Shown: positions 14,936-24,359 of the stretch, piece by piece
Position numbering within the stretch: position 1 is the stretch's first letter
How the letters are laid out: each line of letters opens with the position of its first letter
Assembly: GCA_964393895.1 (NCBI GenBank)
Contig: CAYMWP010000021.1
Location: 1 to 43,750, forward strand
Source: B4-G1 sp964393895
GTDB taxonomy: Bacteria; Chloroflexota; Anaerolineae; B4-G1
Length of the DNA stretch: 43,750 bases
Reading direction: 5' to 3'
Notes under the pieces: model-generated
The model's input: the letters and a program-made list of their open reading frames with translations, nothing else
Told to the model about the DNA's origin: nothing
Database searches by the model: none
Translations under genes and position numbers: made by a program

Positions 14936-17731
14936 ATGGGCGAAACCGATCTACAACTAGGCGGTGGCTATCGCTACCAGTGGGAGTGCGCTATCCTGCT
15001 GGCTCTCAATTACTTTTTCGATCCCGTTCGTTACAACCCAACGCTCTTTGACATGATCAAGGACTTTCTGGGTGGAGTGACCGAGATTCATCTGGAAGGG
15101 GAGGATAGAGAGAATGGCGTCGAGTTGGAGGATGTCAATCTTATCAACGGTGACCGATGCATCCTCATCCAGGTCAAGACAAAGCAGGCTGAAGGGGAAC
15201 GCTGGACGCTCACTGACCCATTGCTTCTCAAGGCGCTTTATAGGTTCTACGATAGCGATTTCCTCACCGAGCAGCCGGATACCACTCGCTTTGTGTTTTT
15301 CACCAATCGCCCTTTCAACCCTGACTTGGTAGAGTTGAACGCCGCGATTGCCAATGGTGAGCTTGACCAATGCTCCGAGGCGGACAAGCTCTACAAGCAG
15401 CTTGCTCGATACATTGACAAGAAGGACAAGAACAGGGAAGGCAAGAGAAAGGGCAAGATGCGGCCCATTGACGCTGGTCGCTTCCGCGAGATGCTAGTGC
15501 GGCTGGCGCTAGTTGATTACCTGCCGGTTGACGCGGTCAAGGCGAACGTGCAGGCCAAGCTGCAGGCTCATTGGCAAAAAGATCGGGACCAGGCGTTCGC
15601 TGTGTTGTATGAGCACTTTTCGCGCCAGTCTACCCTGATTGGCGGAGGGGTGGTTACTCGTGAATCAGTCGTTGATCTGTTGGGGGAGTTGCAGGTCAAG
15701 CCTGACGTCATTCCCCTGCGTCACAACTTGCCTCCTCGCCGCCTTTACGTGGAGGGAGACGGCTATATTGATCGGGTTATGGAAGAGTTGAGCGCTGCTC
15801 AAGAGACTGTTTGGATTGTTGGCTTGTGCGGTCCTGGGGGTGCGGGTAAGACGAGTTTGGCCCTGGAGGTCGCTCACCGCTGCCTGAAGCAACAGCGTTT
15901 TGAGGGTATCGTCTGGATGACGGCTGAACAGGAAGCACTGACTATCAATGGTGCCGTCAAAGGAAAATCTGTTCTTGCCTCGCTGTACGACGAGATCGCT
16001 GAGACCTTGGCTTGCGACAGCACTATAAAGTTGGAATCAACCGAAGATAAACGCAATGCCATTGGAAAAGTGCTGAAGGAGAGGCGTTGTCTATTGATCG
16101 TTGACAGTATAGCAAGCCTGGGTGGCGAGGAGATCGTTCGAGATCTCCGGGACTTGGTCCAACCTACCAAGATCATCGTCACGACCCGCTATCAGCTTAA
16201 GGCGCTGGATCGGGTGCACCGTCTGGGAAGCATGGATCGGGAAACGGCGCTGAAACTGATGCGCGCAGAGTGCGAGGCGAAGGGGGTGAAGGCAAGTGGT
16301 GAAGAACTGATGACCCTGTACAAGAGCACAGATGGGCTTCCTCTTGCTATGGTTTGGTGTATTGGTAGGATGAGCGAGTTGCCGGTCAGACGTGTGCTAC
16401 GTCAGATGCGCAGAGTTGGGAGCAACTTGCTCCAGTACTGCTTCGCTAATTCTCTGGATGAGCTATCACCTGAAGCCAATCGCATCCTCTGCGCAGGATC
16501 ACTTTTCGCCACTTCCGCCAGCTATGACGCGTTGTTCGCGACTAGCGGTATAGAAGCGCTTGGCGGTATCTACGAAGATGAGGATGTTTTTGATGATGGG
16601 CTTTGTCAGCTAATAAAGTTTTCTCTGGTGAACAAGGAAGGCGATCGCTATAGTTTATTGTCTCTGACACGTGAGTTTGTTCTTGGTGAAATGGAACGCT
16701 GGGGGCTTGATGAAATTGTTGACCTGAGGTATGCTTATGCGAACTATTTTCTCCATTATGCTGAGGAACATAACTCCCGATCAGGAGATGACTTGAAGGC
16801 CATCGGTGTTGAACGCAAGAACATCAGGAAGGTTGTCAACTGGGGTACCAGTCGGGAGAATGAAGATCTCCAAGATATGTTGCCCAGACTTGCTGATGCC
16901 TTGTACGAGTTCCAGTGGTTGCGTGGCTACTGGAATGAGCTTGTGGAGTACAATAGGTTGGCTATTGAAGTGAGCAAGAAGCGCGGGGACTGGCAACAGG
17001 TGGGTGATCATGCTTACGCCATCGGGTTCATTCGTTTTCAGCAGGGCAAGTATGACGAGGCGGGCAAATGGGGTCAAGAGGCTGTGAGTGCCATGGCTCG
17101 GTCAGCCGACGAGTTTCGCCAGGCCTGCGCCAAGCGATTGCTGGCGATGGTTTCTCGTGAGAACGATGACTATGCAACCTCCAAGCATCTGTTGGAGGAG
17201 ATGTTGGCGAGAGGGGAGGAACTGTTAAAGGCTGCCCGGAGTGACGAGGAGATTAGGAGAATCAGGGATGACATATTGGCCGACACCTTGACTTCCCTGG
17301 CTAATTTGGAGCGCGATTTACCGAAGAACTACTTGGAGGCGCGGCGGTTGTACGAAGAATCACTGACAACTAACAGAGATCTGGGTAACAGGGAGAAGAT
17401 AGGGCTTAACCTCAATCATTTGGGCAGGGTGGATCTGGCGGAATACGAGCAGGCCAGATGTGCAGGCTGTGAGGATGAAGCCGCGTGCCACCTCGCATTG
17501 GCGGAGGAGCATTTCACGGGAGGACGCAATGCCTCTGAGGATGCCTCAAGAGAGGATCAGATCTTGATCGGGATGTGGGGGCAGGCGCGAGTGGCTGAGG
17601 AGAAAGGCGAATACGTACAGGCCCGGGAATTGGCCCAGGAAGCGATAGCGCGTTATGGTTTCTGTGGGGCGGCCGAGGTGGCCAAAGTCCAGGAGTTGCT
17701 GGACAGGGTGGAATGCGCGTTACAGGACTAG
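14936..17731 (+). CDS. DUF4297/Cap4-type nuclease - STAND NTPase - TPR protein, candidate antiphage gene
   Basis: 931 aa in three parts. The N-terminus has the GGGYRYQ signature (residues 9-15) and a PD-(D/E)xK-like core (E63, D66, then QVK at 79-81), as in DUF4297/Cap4 endonucleases. A STAND/NB-ARC ATPase follows, with P-loop GPGGAGKTS (from about residue 299), Walker B CLLIVDSIAS, sensor TKIIVTTRY and a GLPLAM motif. The C-terminus, from about residue 640, is helical TPR-like repeat with AIGFIRFQQGKYDEA, typical of a sensor. This architecture matches the Avs family of antiviral STAND proteins, which detect a phage protein and cut DNA. The start at 14936 follows GAGGAG; the in-frame TTG at 14915 is less likely. 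Codon use is visibly more AT-rich than its neighbours. Confidence 0.82.
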   Translation: MGETDLQLGGGYRYQWECAILLALNYFFDPVRYNPTLFDMIKDFLGGVTEIHLEGEDRENGVELEDVNLINGDRCILIQVKTKQAEGERWTLTDPLLLKALYRFYDSDFLTEQPDTTRFVFFTNRPFNPDLVELNAAIANGELDQCSEADKLYKQLARYIDKKDKNREGKRKGKMRPIDAGRFREMLVRLALVDYLPVDAVKANVQAKLQAHWQKDRDQAFAVLYEHFSRQSTLIGGGVVTRESVVDLLGELQVKPDVIPLRHNLPPRRLYVEGDGYIDRVMEELSAAQETVWIVGLCGPGGAGKTSLALEVAHRCLKQQRFEGIVWMTAEQEALTINGAVKGKSVLASLYDEIAETLACDSTIKLESTEDKRNAIGKVLKERRCLLIVDSIASLGGEEIVRDLRDLVQPTKIIVTTRYQLKALDRVHRLGSMDRETALKLMRAECEAKGVKASGEELMTLYKSTDGLPLAMVWCIGRMSELPVRRVLRQMRRVGSNLLQYCFANSLDELSPEANRILCAGSLFATSASYDALFATSGIEALGGIYEDEDVFDDGLCQLIKFSLVNKEGDRYSLLSLTREFVLGEMERWGLDEIVDLRYAYANYFLHYAEEHNSRSGDDLKAIGVERKNIRKVVNWGTSRENEDLQDMLPRLADALYEFQWLRGYWNELVEYNRLAIEVSKKRGDWQQVGDHAYAIGFIRFQQGKYDEAGKWGQEAVSAMARSADEFRQACAKRLLAMVSRENDDYATSKHLLEEMLARGEELLKAARSDEEIRRIRDDILADTLTSLANLERDLPKNYLEARRLYEESLTTNRDLGNREKIGLNLNHLGRVDLAEYEQARCAGCEDEAACHLALAEEHFTGGRNASEDASREDQILIGMWGQARVAEEKGEYVQARELAQEAIARYGFCGAAEVAKVQELLDRVECALQD

Positions 17732-17753
17732 ACCCTGCAAAGGACGAACTGCT

Positions 17754-18734
17754 ATGATACTTGTGCTTTCCCAAGAGGATGTGCACCGCGCGTTGCCGAT
17801 GCGCCAGGCGATCGAGGCGATGAAATCGGCCTTTGCCCAGCTTTCCTCTGGGCAGGCCGACGCGCCACTGCGGACGGCGCTCGACGTGGCCCGTCACGAT
17901 GGGGTCACGCTATTTATGCCGGGCTATTTAGCAGATGATGACCAGATGGCGCTCAAGATCGTCTCCGTCTTTACCGATAACCCCGCCAAAGGACTGCCGC
18001 TCATCCACGCGCTGGTAGTGGTGGTGGACGCGACGACCGGAGCGCCGGCAGCCGTAATGGACGGGACGTACCTGACCGCGTTGCGCACGGGCGCGGCCTC
18101 TGGCGCCGCCACCGACCTGTTGGCCCGTCAAGACTCGCGTACCGCCGCCATCTTTGGCGCGGGCGCCCAGGGACGCACCCAGTTGGAGGCGATCTGCGCC
18201 GTGCGGCCTATTGAGAAAGCCTGGGTGTATGACCTGGCGACGGTGCAGGCCGAGGCCTACGCCGCCGAGATGAGCGAGCGACTGTCGTTGCCGGTGCACG
18301 TGGCCGAAACCCCGGCCGAAGCGGTGCGCCGGGCCGATGTCATCTGCACCGCTACCACCTCCTGCGAGCCTGTCTTTGACGATGGCGATGTGCGCCCTGG
18401 CGCGCACATCAACGCGGTCGGCGCATACACGCCCCAGATGCAAGAGATCCCGGCCGAGACGGTACTGCGGGCCAAAGTGGTGATTGACCATCACGAGGCC
18501 AGCCTGGCCGAGGCGGGCGATCTCTTGATCCCGCTGCAGCAGGGGCTGATGACCGAGGAGCATATCTATGCGGAACTGGGCGAGATCGCCGCCGGGCGCA
18601 AGCCGGGGCGGGAGACGGAGGAGGAGATCACGCTCTTCAAGTCGGTGGGCGTGGCCGTGCAGGACGTGGCGGCCGCCAGCGCCGTACTTTCGGCGGCCCG
18701 CCGGCTGAATCTGGGGGTTGAAGTGTTGCTCTAG
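17754..18734 (+). CDS. Ornithine cyclodeaminase / mu-crystallin family protein
   Basis: 326 aa. Motifs seen are the substrate-side MRQAIEAMKSAF, the family hallmark GTYLTALRTGAASGAAT and the NAD-binding GAGAQGRTQLEAI. CTATTSCEPVFD and the C-terminal FKSVGVAVQDVAAA are also present. Members include ornithine cyclodeaminase, alanine dehydrogenase (AlaDH-type) and imine or ketimine reductases, so only an amino-acid or imino-acid NAD(P)-linked reaction can be claimed. The start at 17754 follows AAGGAC. Between the FAD amino-acid oxidase and the SHMT fusion, an imino-acid reductase or dehydrogenase role is plausible. Confidence 0.88.
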   Translation: MILVLSQEDVHRALPMRQAIEAMKSAFAQLSSGQADAPLRTALDVARHDGVTLFMPGYLADDDQMALKIVSVFTDNPAKGLPLIHALVVVVDATTGAPAAVMDGTYLTALRTGAASGAATDLLARQDSRTAAIFGAGAQGRTQLEAICAVRPIEKAWVYDLATVQAEAYAAEMSERLSLPVHVAETPAEAVRRADVICTATTSCEPVFDDGDVRPGAHINAVGAYTPQMQEIPAETVLRAKVVIDHHEASLAEAGDLLIPLQQGLMTEEHIYAELGEIAAGRKPGRETEEEITLFKSVGVAVQDVAAASAVLSAARRLNLGVEVLL

Positions 18735-18765
18735 TCAGTAAGCAGTAGTCAGTAGTCAGTAAAGG
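18733..18765. repeat. Short tandem AGTCAGT repeat
   Basis: Several imperfect repeats of AGTCAGT/AGCAGT fill the space between the cyclodeaminase-family stop and the ribosome binding site (AAGGAG) of the SHMT-GcvT fusion. It is simple sequence; no function is evident. Confidence 0.4.
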
Positions 18766-18777
18766 AGTGCATGTCCA

Positions 18778-21700
18778 ATGTCACCTGTAACATCCGATCC
18801 GCGATCCGATTTTCTCCTGCGCGCCGATCTGGAGGAAGTCGCACCGTTTGTGGCTGATCTGATTCACTGGGAAGAGGAGCGGCAGGCCCGCAAGCTCATC
18901 CTCATTCCCTCCGAATCGTCCGCTCCCCGCGCCGTCAGGCAGGCGCTAGGCTCGGTCTTTCAGAATATCTACGCCGAGGGGTATCCGCCGCTGCGTATGA
19001 CGCGTGACCCGGAGGAGCGGCTGCGCGACGTGGGCTGGCAGTTGGCCTTTTACCGCCGTTACGCCGACCGGCGCTTTTACAAGGGAGTGGATTACGTTCA
19101 CTTTGTCGAGTGTTTGGCGCAGCGGCGCTGTGCGGAGGCCTTTGCCCACGGCTCGATTCGGCCCGAGCACATCTATGTCAACGTCCAAGCGCTCTCCGGT
19201 GCGGCCGCCAATCTGGCCGTCTATTGGGCGCTGATGGAACCGGGCGACACGCTGATGGGGCTCGACCTCTTCCAGGGCGGCCACCTGACCCACGGTTCCG
19301 AGTTCAACATCTCCGGCCAGCGCTACCGGGTGGTCTCTTACGGCGTGGAGCCCAAGACGGAGCGGCTGGACTATGACCGTATTCGGGATATGGCGCTCGA
19401 ACACCGGCCCAAGGTGATCGTCGCCGGGTACACGTCCTATCCCTGGGCGCCGGACTGGGCCAAGTTCCGCGCCATCGCCGACGAGGTGGGCGCCTACCTG
19501 ATGGCCGATATTGCTCACGCTGCCGGAATGGCGGCCGCCGGAGTCTATCCCAACCCGCTGGGCCTGGCCCACGTCACGACCTTTACTACCCACAAGACGA
19601 TCTGCGGGCCGCGTGGCGCCGTGATCCTGACCACCGACGAGGAGCTGGCCCAGGAGATTGATATGGCGATCTTTCCCGGCGAGCAGGGCGGCCCCCACGT
19701 CAACAAATTTGCGGCGCTGGCGGTGGCTTTCCAGATCGCCCAGACCGGCGAGTTCCACCAATTGCAGCGCCAGATCGTTGCCAATGCCCACGCCCTGGCC
19801 GAGGGGCTGCAAAAGCGCGGCCTGCGGCTGGCTTATGGTGGGACGGACACCCATCTCTTGTTGATTGATCTGAAATCTGTGGGCGACCACCGGGGCAGTC
19901 CCTACCCGGTGTGGGGGGAGCCGGCCGTCCGTATCCTCGATCTGGCCGGCATCGTGGCTAACAAGAACACCATTCCCGGCGATACCGAGACCTCGCTGGC
20001 GACGGGCGTCCGCTTGGGTACGCCCTGGATCACCCAGCGCGGGCTGGACGAGGCGGACGTGGACACGCTGGCCGGATTGATTCACCGCGTCGTCTCCGAC
20101 ATCCGCCCCTTTGCCTACGAGGGCCTCGTCGGCACGCTGCCGCGTGGCAAGATTGAGCTAGACGTGCTGGAAGAGGTGCGGCGCGGCGTGGCGCAACTGG
20201 CCGACAAGGCAGGGATTGATTTCGAGTACGAGCCCAGCGGCTATCCACACTACCCTGGGGCCCCGGGGGTTTCTGAAACTCTTGGGGTCTCGCTGCGCAT
20301 TACCGGATGGCGGGCGCGGCAGTTCGTGCAACAGGTCGTCACCGCTAACGTTGCCGAACTTGCTCCCGGCGATTCACTCGTCGCCTTTATGCTCGACCGG
20401 CGCGGTGATCTGATGGACGAGGTCGTCGTGGCGCGGGAGGAGTCTGACCAGTGGGGGCGGGACGTGTACACGATCACGCCGATGCCCGAGAACGCGGCCC
20501 AGGTCACTCGCTGGCTGCGAGGACTGGCGGATGGGTACGTTCTGTTCGATGACGAGGACGTGTTCCGCAAAGTGGAGGGCCCCGTCATAGTTGAGGAGGT
20601 GGAGAGCGGAGAGGAGGTACGAGCCGACGCCAGGAGCGGCGTGCCTGCCGCCGAGTTGTTCGAGGAGCAACCGGAGCGGTTCGACCTGACGAAGGCGTAT
20701 TTCGTGGGGCAGTCTCGTCTGAGCGAGCTCGTGCCGCAGGTCGAAAAGGAGGAGTGGCATTGGGAGGAGCCGGAAGCGGCCCTCAAGCACACGCCGCTTC
20801 ACGAGACCCACAAGAAGATGGGTGCCAAGCTGGTGCCCTTCGCCGGATGGGAGATGCCGGTCTGGTATACCTCGGTGAGCGAGGAGCACCAGGCGGTGCG
20901 GGAGACGGCCGGCCTCTTCGACGTGGCCCACATGGGAGTCTTTGAGGTCGCAGGCCCGCATGCTACCGCTTTCCTGGACACGGTCTTTTCCAACTATGTC
21001 GCCTGGCTCGATGACGGCCAATCCGCCTACGGCTACCTGCTCGATCCAGACGGGAACGTCATTGATGATTTCATCGTCTACCGCCGCCGGGCTGACCTGT
21101 ACCTGCTGGTGGTCAATGCCTCCAACGAGGACAAGGATTGGGCCTGGCTCAACGCGGTGAACGAGGGGCGGGTCGTGATTGACCGGGAGCGCCCGTGGGT
21201 GGAGGTGGAGGCCCAGGCGGCGTTGCGCAATCTGAAAGACCCGGCCGCGGGCGAGCGGCAGAAGCGCGACATCGCTCTACAAGGCCCGGCCTCTCTGCCG
21301 ACGCTGCAAGCGCTGACCGACGACCCCGAACTGAAAGCCGCGCTGACCCGCGTCCGCCGCACCGATCTGATCGAGTGCGAGTTGGTGGGTATTCCCCTGA
21401 TCATCGCCCGCACCGGTTACTGTGGCGAGGAATGGGGGTACGAGATTATGGTTCACCCCGACGACGCCGTCCGACTGTGGGAGGCGATCCTGGAGGCGGG
21501 GGAGCCGTTCGGCGTGAAACCGGCGGGGCTGGCCTGCCGCGATTCGACGCGCACCGAGGCCGGGCTGCCGCTCTACGGCCACGAGTTGGCCGGCCCGTTC
21601 GAGATCTCCCCCATCGAGGCCGGCTTCCCCGGCTACGTCAAGTATCACAAACCCTTTTTCGTCGGGCGGGATGCACTGCTGGCCCGCGAGGAGGGCAGGA

Positions 21701-22026
21701 GACGAGAGGTGATCCGCTTCGGCGTCAACCAGAAGGGGGAGCGCATGCCGCACACGGGCGACCCGGTGGTCAACAAGAAAGGGAAGCAGATCGGCCAGGT
21801 CACCAGTTGTTCCATTGATAGCGAGGGGTATTTGCTGGGGCTGGCCATCGTCGAAAGGAGGTACAATGAACCGGAGACTCCCATTGCCATCTTTACGCTG
21901 CGTGGCAAGTCGCTCGAGGAGGCAGTGCTGCGCGGTAACAAGGTCGCGCTGCCGGTGGAGGCGACGGTGCTGACCCGTTTCCCGGAGCGGGAGGGGGCAC
22001 GGATGCAAATGGGTGGGCAGGATTAG
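18778..22026 (+). CDS. glyA-gcvT: Fused serine hydroxymethyltransferase - GcvT (aminomethyltransferase)
   Basis: 1082 aa in one frame. Residues about 20-470 are SHMT: IPSESS, YAEGYP, NVQALSGAAANLAVYWAL, GGHLTHG, the PLP-lysine motif TTHKT (Lys273) and GVRLGTPWIT. Residues about 495-650 look like an abbreviated GcvT/YgfZ-type domain (LRITGWRARQFVQQVVT, FMLDRRGDLMDEVVV, AYFVGQSRL). Residues about 669-1075 are a full GcvT: HETHKKMGAKLVPFAGWEMP, FDVAHMG, the folate-contact Asp in VIDDFIVYR (763/764), ARTGYCGEEWGYEI and GLACRDSTRTEAGLPLYGHEL. It would couple production of 5,10-methylene-THF from an aminomethyl donor to glycine-serine interconversion. No GcvH or GcvP is in the window. Confidence 0.9.
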   Translation: MSPVTSDPRSDFLLRADLEEVAPFVADLIHWEEERQARKLILIPSESSAPRAVRQALGSVFQNIYAEGYPPLRMTRDPEERLRDVGWQLAFYRRYADRRFYKGVDYVHFVECLAQRRCAEAFAHGSIRPEHIYVNVQALSGAAANLAVYWALMEPGDTLMGLDLFQGGHLTHGSEFNISGQRYRVVSYGVEPKTERLDYDRIRDMALEHRPKVIVAGYTSYPWAPDWAKFRAIADEVGAYLMADIAHAAGMAAAGVYPNPLGLAHVTTFTTHKTICGPRGAVILTTDEELAQEIDMAIFPGEQGGPHVNKFAALAVAFQIAQTGEFHQLQRQIVANAHALAEGLQKRGLRLAYGGTDTHLLLIDLKSVGDHRGSPYPVWGEPAVRILDLAGIVANKNTIPGDTETSLATGVRLGTPWITQRGLDEADVDTLAGLIHRVVSDIRPFAYEGLVGTLPRGKIELDVLEEVRRGVAQLADKAGIDFEYEPSGYPHYPGAPGVSETLGVSLRITGWRARQFVQQVVTANVAELAPGDSLVAFMLDRRGDLMDEVVVAREESDQWGRDVYTITPMPENAAQVTRWLRGLADGYVLFDDEDVFRKVEGPVIVEEVESGEEVRADARSGVPAAELFEEQPERFDLTKAYFVGQSRLSELVPQVEKEEWHWEEPEAALKHTPLHETHKKMGAKLVPFAGWEMPVWYTSVSEEHQAVRETAGLFDVAHMGVFEVAGPHATAFLDTVFSNYVAWLDDGQSAYGYLLDPDGNVIDDFIVYRRRADLYLLVVNASNEDKDWAWLNAVNEGRVVIDRERPWVEVEAQAALRNLKDPAAGERQKRDIALQGPASLPTLQALTDDPELKAALTRVRRTDLIECELVGIPLIIARTGYCGEEWGYEIMVHPDDAVRLWEAILEAGEPFGVKPAGLACRDSTRTEAGLPLYGHELAGPFEISPIEAGFPGYVKYHKPFFVGRDALLAREEGRRREVIRFGVNQKGERMPHTGDPVVNKKGKQIGQVTSCSIDSEGYLLGLAIVERRYNEPETPIAIFTLRGKSLEEAVLRGNKVALPVEATVLTRFPEREGARMQMGGQD
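20257..20292. repeat. Palindromic repeat inside the SHMT-GcvT gene
   Basis: This G/C-rich imperfect palindrome contains GGGGGTTTCTGAAACTCTTG. It resembles the terminator-like palindrome at 2922-2954 read on the other strand (ACCCCAAG, AGTTTC, CAGAAACC). It encodes about 12 residues (from Gly494) exactly at the junction of the SHMT and middle domains, so it looks like a repeat inserted in frame. Confidence 0.4.
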
Positions 22027-22120
22027 TGGGTTGCGCGGTGCGTGGAGTGATCCAGCGCCGTCTCTTTGTCCGAGAAGTGTGTTCGTAGAGTAAAAAGAGT
22101 GATCACAATAAGGAGGCGTT

Positions 22121-24286
22121 ATGAGTACTACAGACATTCAGGTTATGAAGCAGGCGCACAAGGTGCTGGCCGAGTTTACCTACGAGCCGGGCGCCGTAGA
22201 GCGAGGGTACGCCGGACGGACTTTGTACGTCAATCTATCCGACAATACCATCGCCAGCAAGCCGGTGACCCAGCAGATGAAGGACGTCTTTGTTGGCGGG
22301 CGCGGGTTCGGGCTGCGACTCCTCTGGGACGGTATATCGGCGGATACCAAATGGGACGATCCCGAGAACGAGATCGTCATCTCCTCTGGGCCATTGGGTG
22401 GCACCATCGGCTATCCTGGAGCGGGCAAATCGTTGGTCGTCAGCCTCTCGCCCCTCACCGGCTGCGTCATGGATAGTAACGTGGGCGGCTACTATGGCCC
22501 CCTGCTAAAGTTCGCTGGCTGGGACGCTATCGAGGTGCAGGGCAAGGCGGAGCGGGACGTCGTCGTCTTTGTGGATGGCGATAACGGCCGGGTGACCATC
22601 GAGGAAGCGCCCGAGGAGGCCGTGGACAGCCACGTGTTGGGCGAGCAGATGGCCGAGATGTTCGCCGATGACGAAAAGGGCAAGCGAGCTGTCTCTTCCG
22701 TGTCGGCCGGCGCGGGGGCGGATCATGCACTGTTCGGCTGCCTCAACTTTAGCTGGTACGACGCGCGGCGCGGGCGGATGCGCTACAAACAGGCGGGTCG
22801 AGGCGGCATCGGTACCGTCTTTCGTGATAAGCGGATCAAGGCGCTGGTGGTCAAGTTCAGCGGAGTAAAGAGCGGGTTGAACAACCCGGCTGACCCGGAG
22901 CGCCTGCGTGAGGTCGGACGTAGGGTCAACGAGGAGATGCGCCGCCTGGATCCGATCCAGAACGACATGGCCAGCGTGGGCACCGCGCATCTGGTCTCTA
23001 TCATGAATGACTATGATCTGCTACCGACGCACAATTTCAAGTACGGAGCGCACCCGGAGGCGCACAAGATCTCGGCCGGCGTGTACCGCGAGTTGTACAA
23101 GCCAGCCGGCATCCCTGATGGCTGCTGGTACGGCTGCACCATGGCCTGCGCCAAGGCCATCGAAGGTGTCACGCTGCGCACCGGCCCGTACAAGGGGCAG
23201 GTGGTGGGCGTGGATGGCCCCGAGTATGAGACTATCGCCGGCTGTGGCTCCAATCTGGGGGTGTTCGACGCCCGCTGGGTGGCCGAGTTAAACTTTTACT
23301 GCGATACCTATGGCCTGGACACCATCTCCTTTGGCACGGCGATGGCCTTTGTGATGGAATGTTACGAGGCGGGGATTCTCGATAAAGAGATAACCGGCGG
23401 CCTGGAACTGAATTTCCGCAACGTCGAAGCGGCCGCGGAGCTGCTCCACCAGACGGCCCGGGGCGAGGGCTTTGGTCTGATCTTTGGGCAGGGCATCCGC
23501 CGTATGAAAAAGATATTTGCCGAGGAATACGGAGGCGATCCCCAATTCCTGCAAGACATCGGTATGGAGAGCAAGGGGTTGGAGTACTCGGAGTACGTGA
23601 CCAAAGAGTCGCTCGCCATGCAGGGCGGCTATGGCCTGACGCTGAAGGGGCCCCAACACGACGAGGCCTGGCTCATCTTTATGGATCAGGTCAACAACCA
23701 AATCCCCACCTTCGAGGACAAGGCCGAGGCGTTGCACTACTACCCGATGTGGCGCACCTGGTTTGGGCTCAATGGCTTGTGCAAGATTATCTGGAATGAC
23801 GTGACGCCGGAGGACAATGCGCTGACCGATGAACCGGCCAAAATTCCGCAGCACGTGGAGAACTTTCGCCAGTTCTACAACGCCGTCACTGGCCAGGAAT
23901 TGACCAAGGAGGAGATCATCGTTCAATCGGAGCGCATGTACAACTTTCAGCGGGTGTTCAACATCCGCATGGGTCATGGCCTGCGCTCCAACGACGCCAT
24001 TCCCTACCGCAGCGCCGGGCCGGTGACTGTGGAAGAGTACGAATCCCGCGCCGAGCGGTACGACAAGCAGCTCCGTGACGTCGTTGGCTTTGACCCCAAG
24101 GGCAAAAGTACCGAGGAAAAGATGGCGGCTCTGCGCGCCTACCGCGAGGATCAATACGAGCAACTTGCCGACACGGTGTACAAACGGCGCGGCTGGACGC
24201 CCGAAGGCGTGCCGACGCTGGAAAAGCTGCGCGAACTGGGCATTGATTTTCCAGAGGTGGTCGAGGTCGTCGAGCCGTATCTTTAG
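22121..24286 (+). CDS. Aldehyde:ferredoxin oxidoreductase family protein
   Basis: 721 aa tungsten (or molybdenum) pterin enzyme. The N-terminal domain has GYAGRTLYVNLSD, GGRGFGLRLLWDGI, PLTGCVMDSNVGG and LKFAGWDAIEVQGKA. The iron-sulfur cluster cysteines appear as CWYGCTMAC (C335, C339, C343) with a later candidate fourth ligand in NGLCKI (C554). The spacing CxxxCxxxC differs from the CxxCxxxC of the classic archaeal enzyme, so this belongs to a divergent subgroup. AAGGAGG lies ahead of the ATG. Such enzymes interconvert aldehydes and carboxylic acids with ferredoxin. In this cluster it could process an aldehyde released by amino-acid oxidation; that is inference. Confidence 0.92.
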   Translation: MSTTDIQVMKQAHKVLAEFTYEPGAVERGYAGRTLYVNLSDNTIASKPVTQQMKDVFVGGRGFGLRLLWDGISADTKWDDPENEIVISSGPLGGTIGYPGAGKSLVVSLSPLTGCVMDSNVGGYYGPLLKFAGWDAIEVQGKAERDVVVFVDGDNGRVTIEEAPEEAVDSHVLGEQMAEMFADDEKGKRAVSSVSAGAGADHALFGCLNFSWYDARRGRMRYKQAGRGGIGTVFRDKRIKALVVKFSGVKSGLNNPADPERLREVGRRVNEEMRRLDPIQNDMASVGTAHLVSIMNDYDLLPTHNFKYGAHPEAHKISAGVYRELYKPAGIPDGCWYGCTMACAKAIEGVTLRTGPYKGQVVGVDGPEYETIAGCGSNLGVFDARWVAELNFYCDTYGLDTISFGTAMAFVMECYEAGILDKEITGGLELNFRNVEAAAELLHQTARGEGFGLIFGQGIRRMKKIFAEEYGGDPQFLQDIGMESKGLEYSEYVTKESLAMQGGYGLTLKGPQHDEAWLIFMDQVNNQIPTFEDKAEALHYYPMWRTWFGLNGLCKIIWNDVTPEDNALTDEPAKIPQHVENFRQFYNAVTGQELTKEEIIVQSERMYNFQRVFNIRMGHGLRSNDAIPYRSAGPVTVEEYESRAERYDKQLRDVVGFDPKGKSTEEKMAALRAYREDQYEQLADTVYKRRGWTPEGVPTLEKLRELGIDFPEVVEVVEPYL

Positions 24287-24359
24287 TGACGGGAGAAACC
24301 AGGTTTTGTCGCCTTGCACCATCCGCTAGTCCTACCAATTCGTGTTCTTGGGAGGCGCT

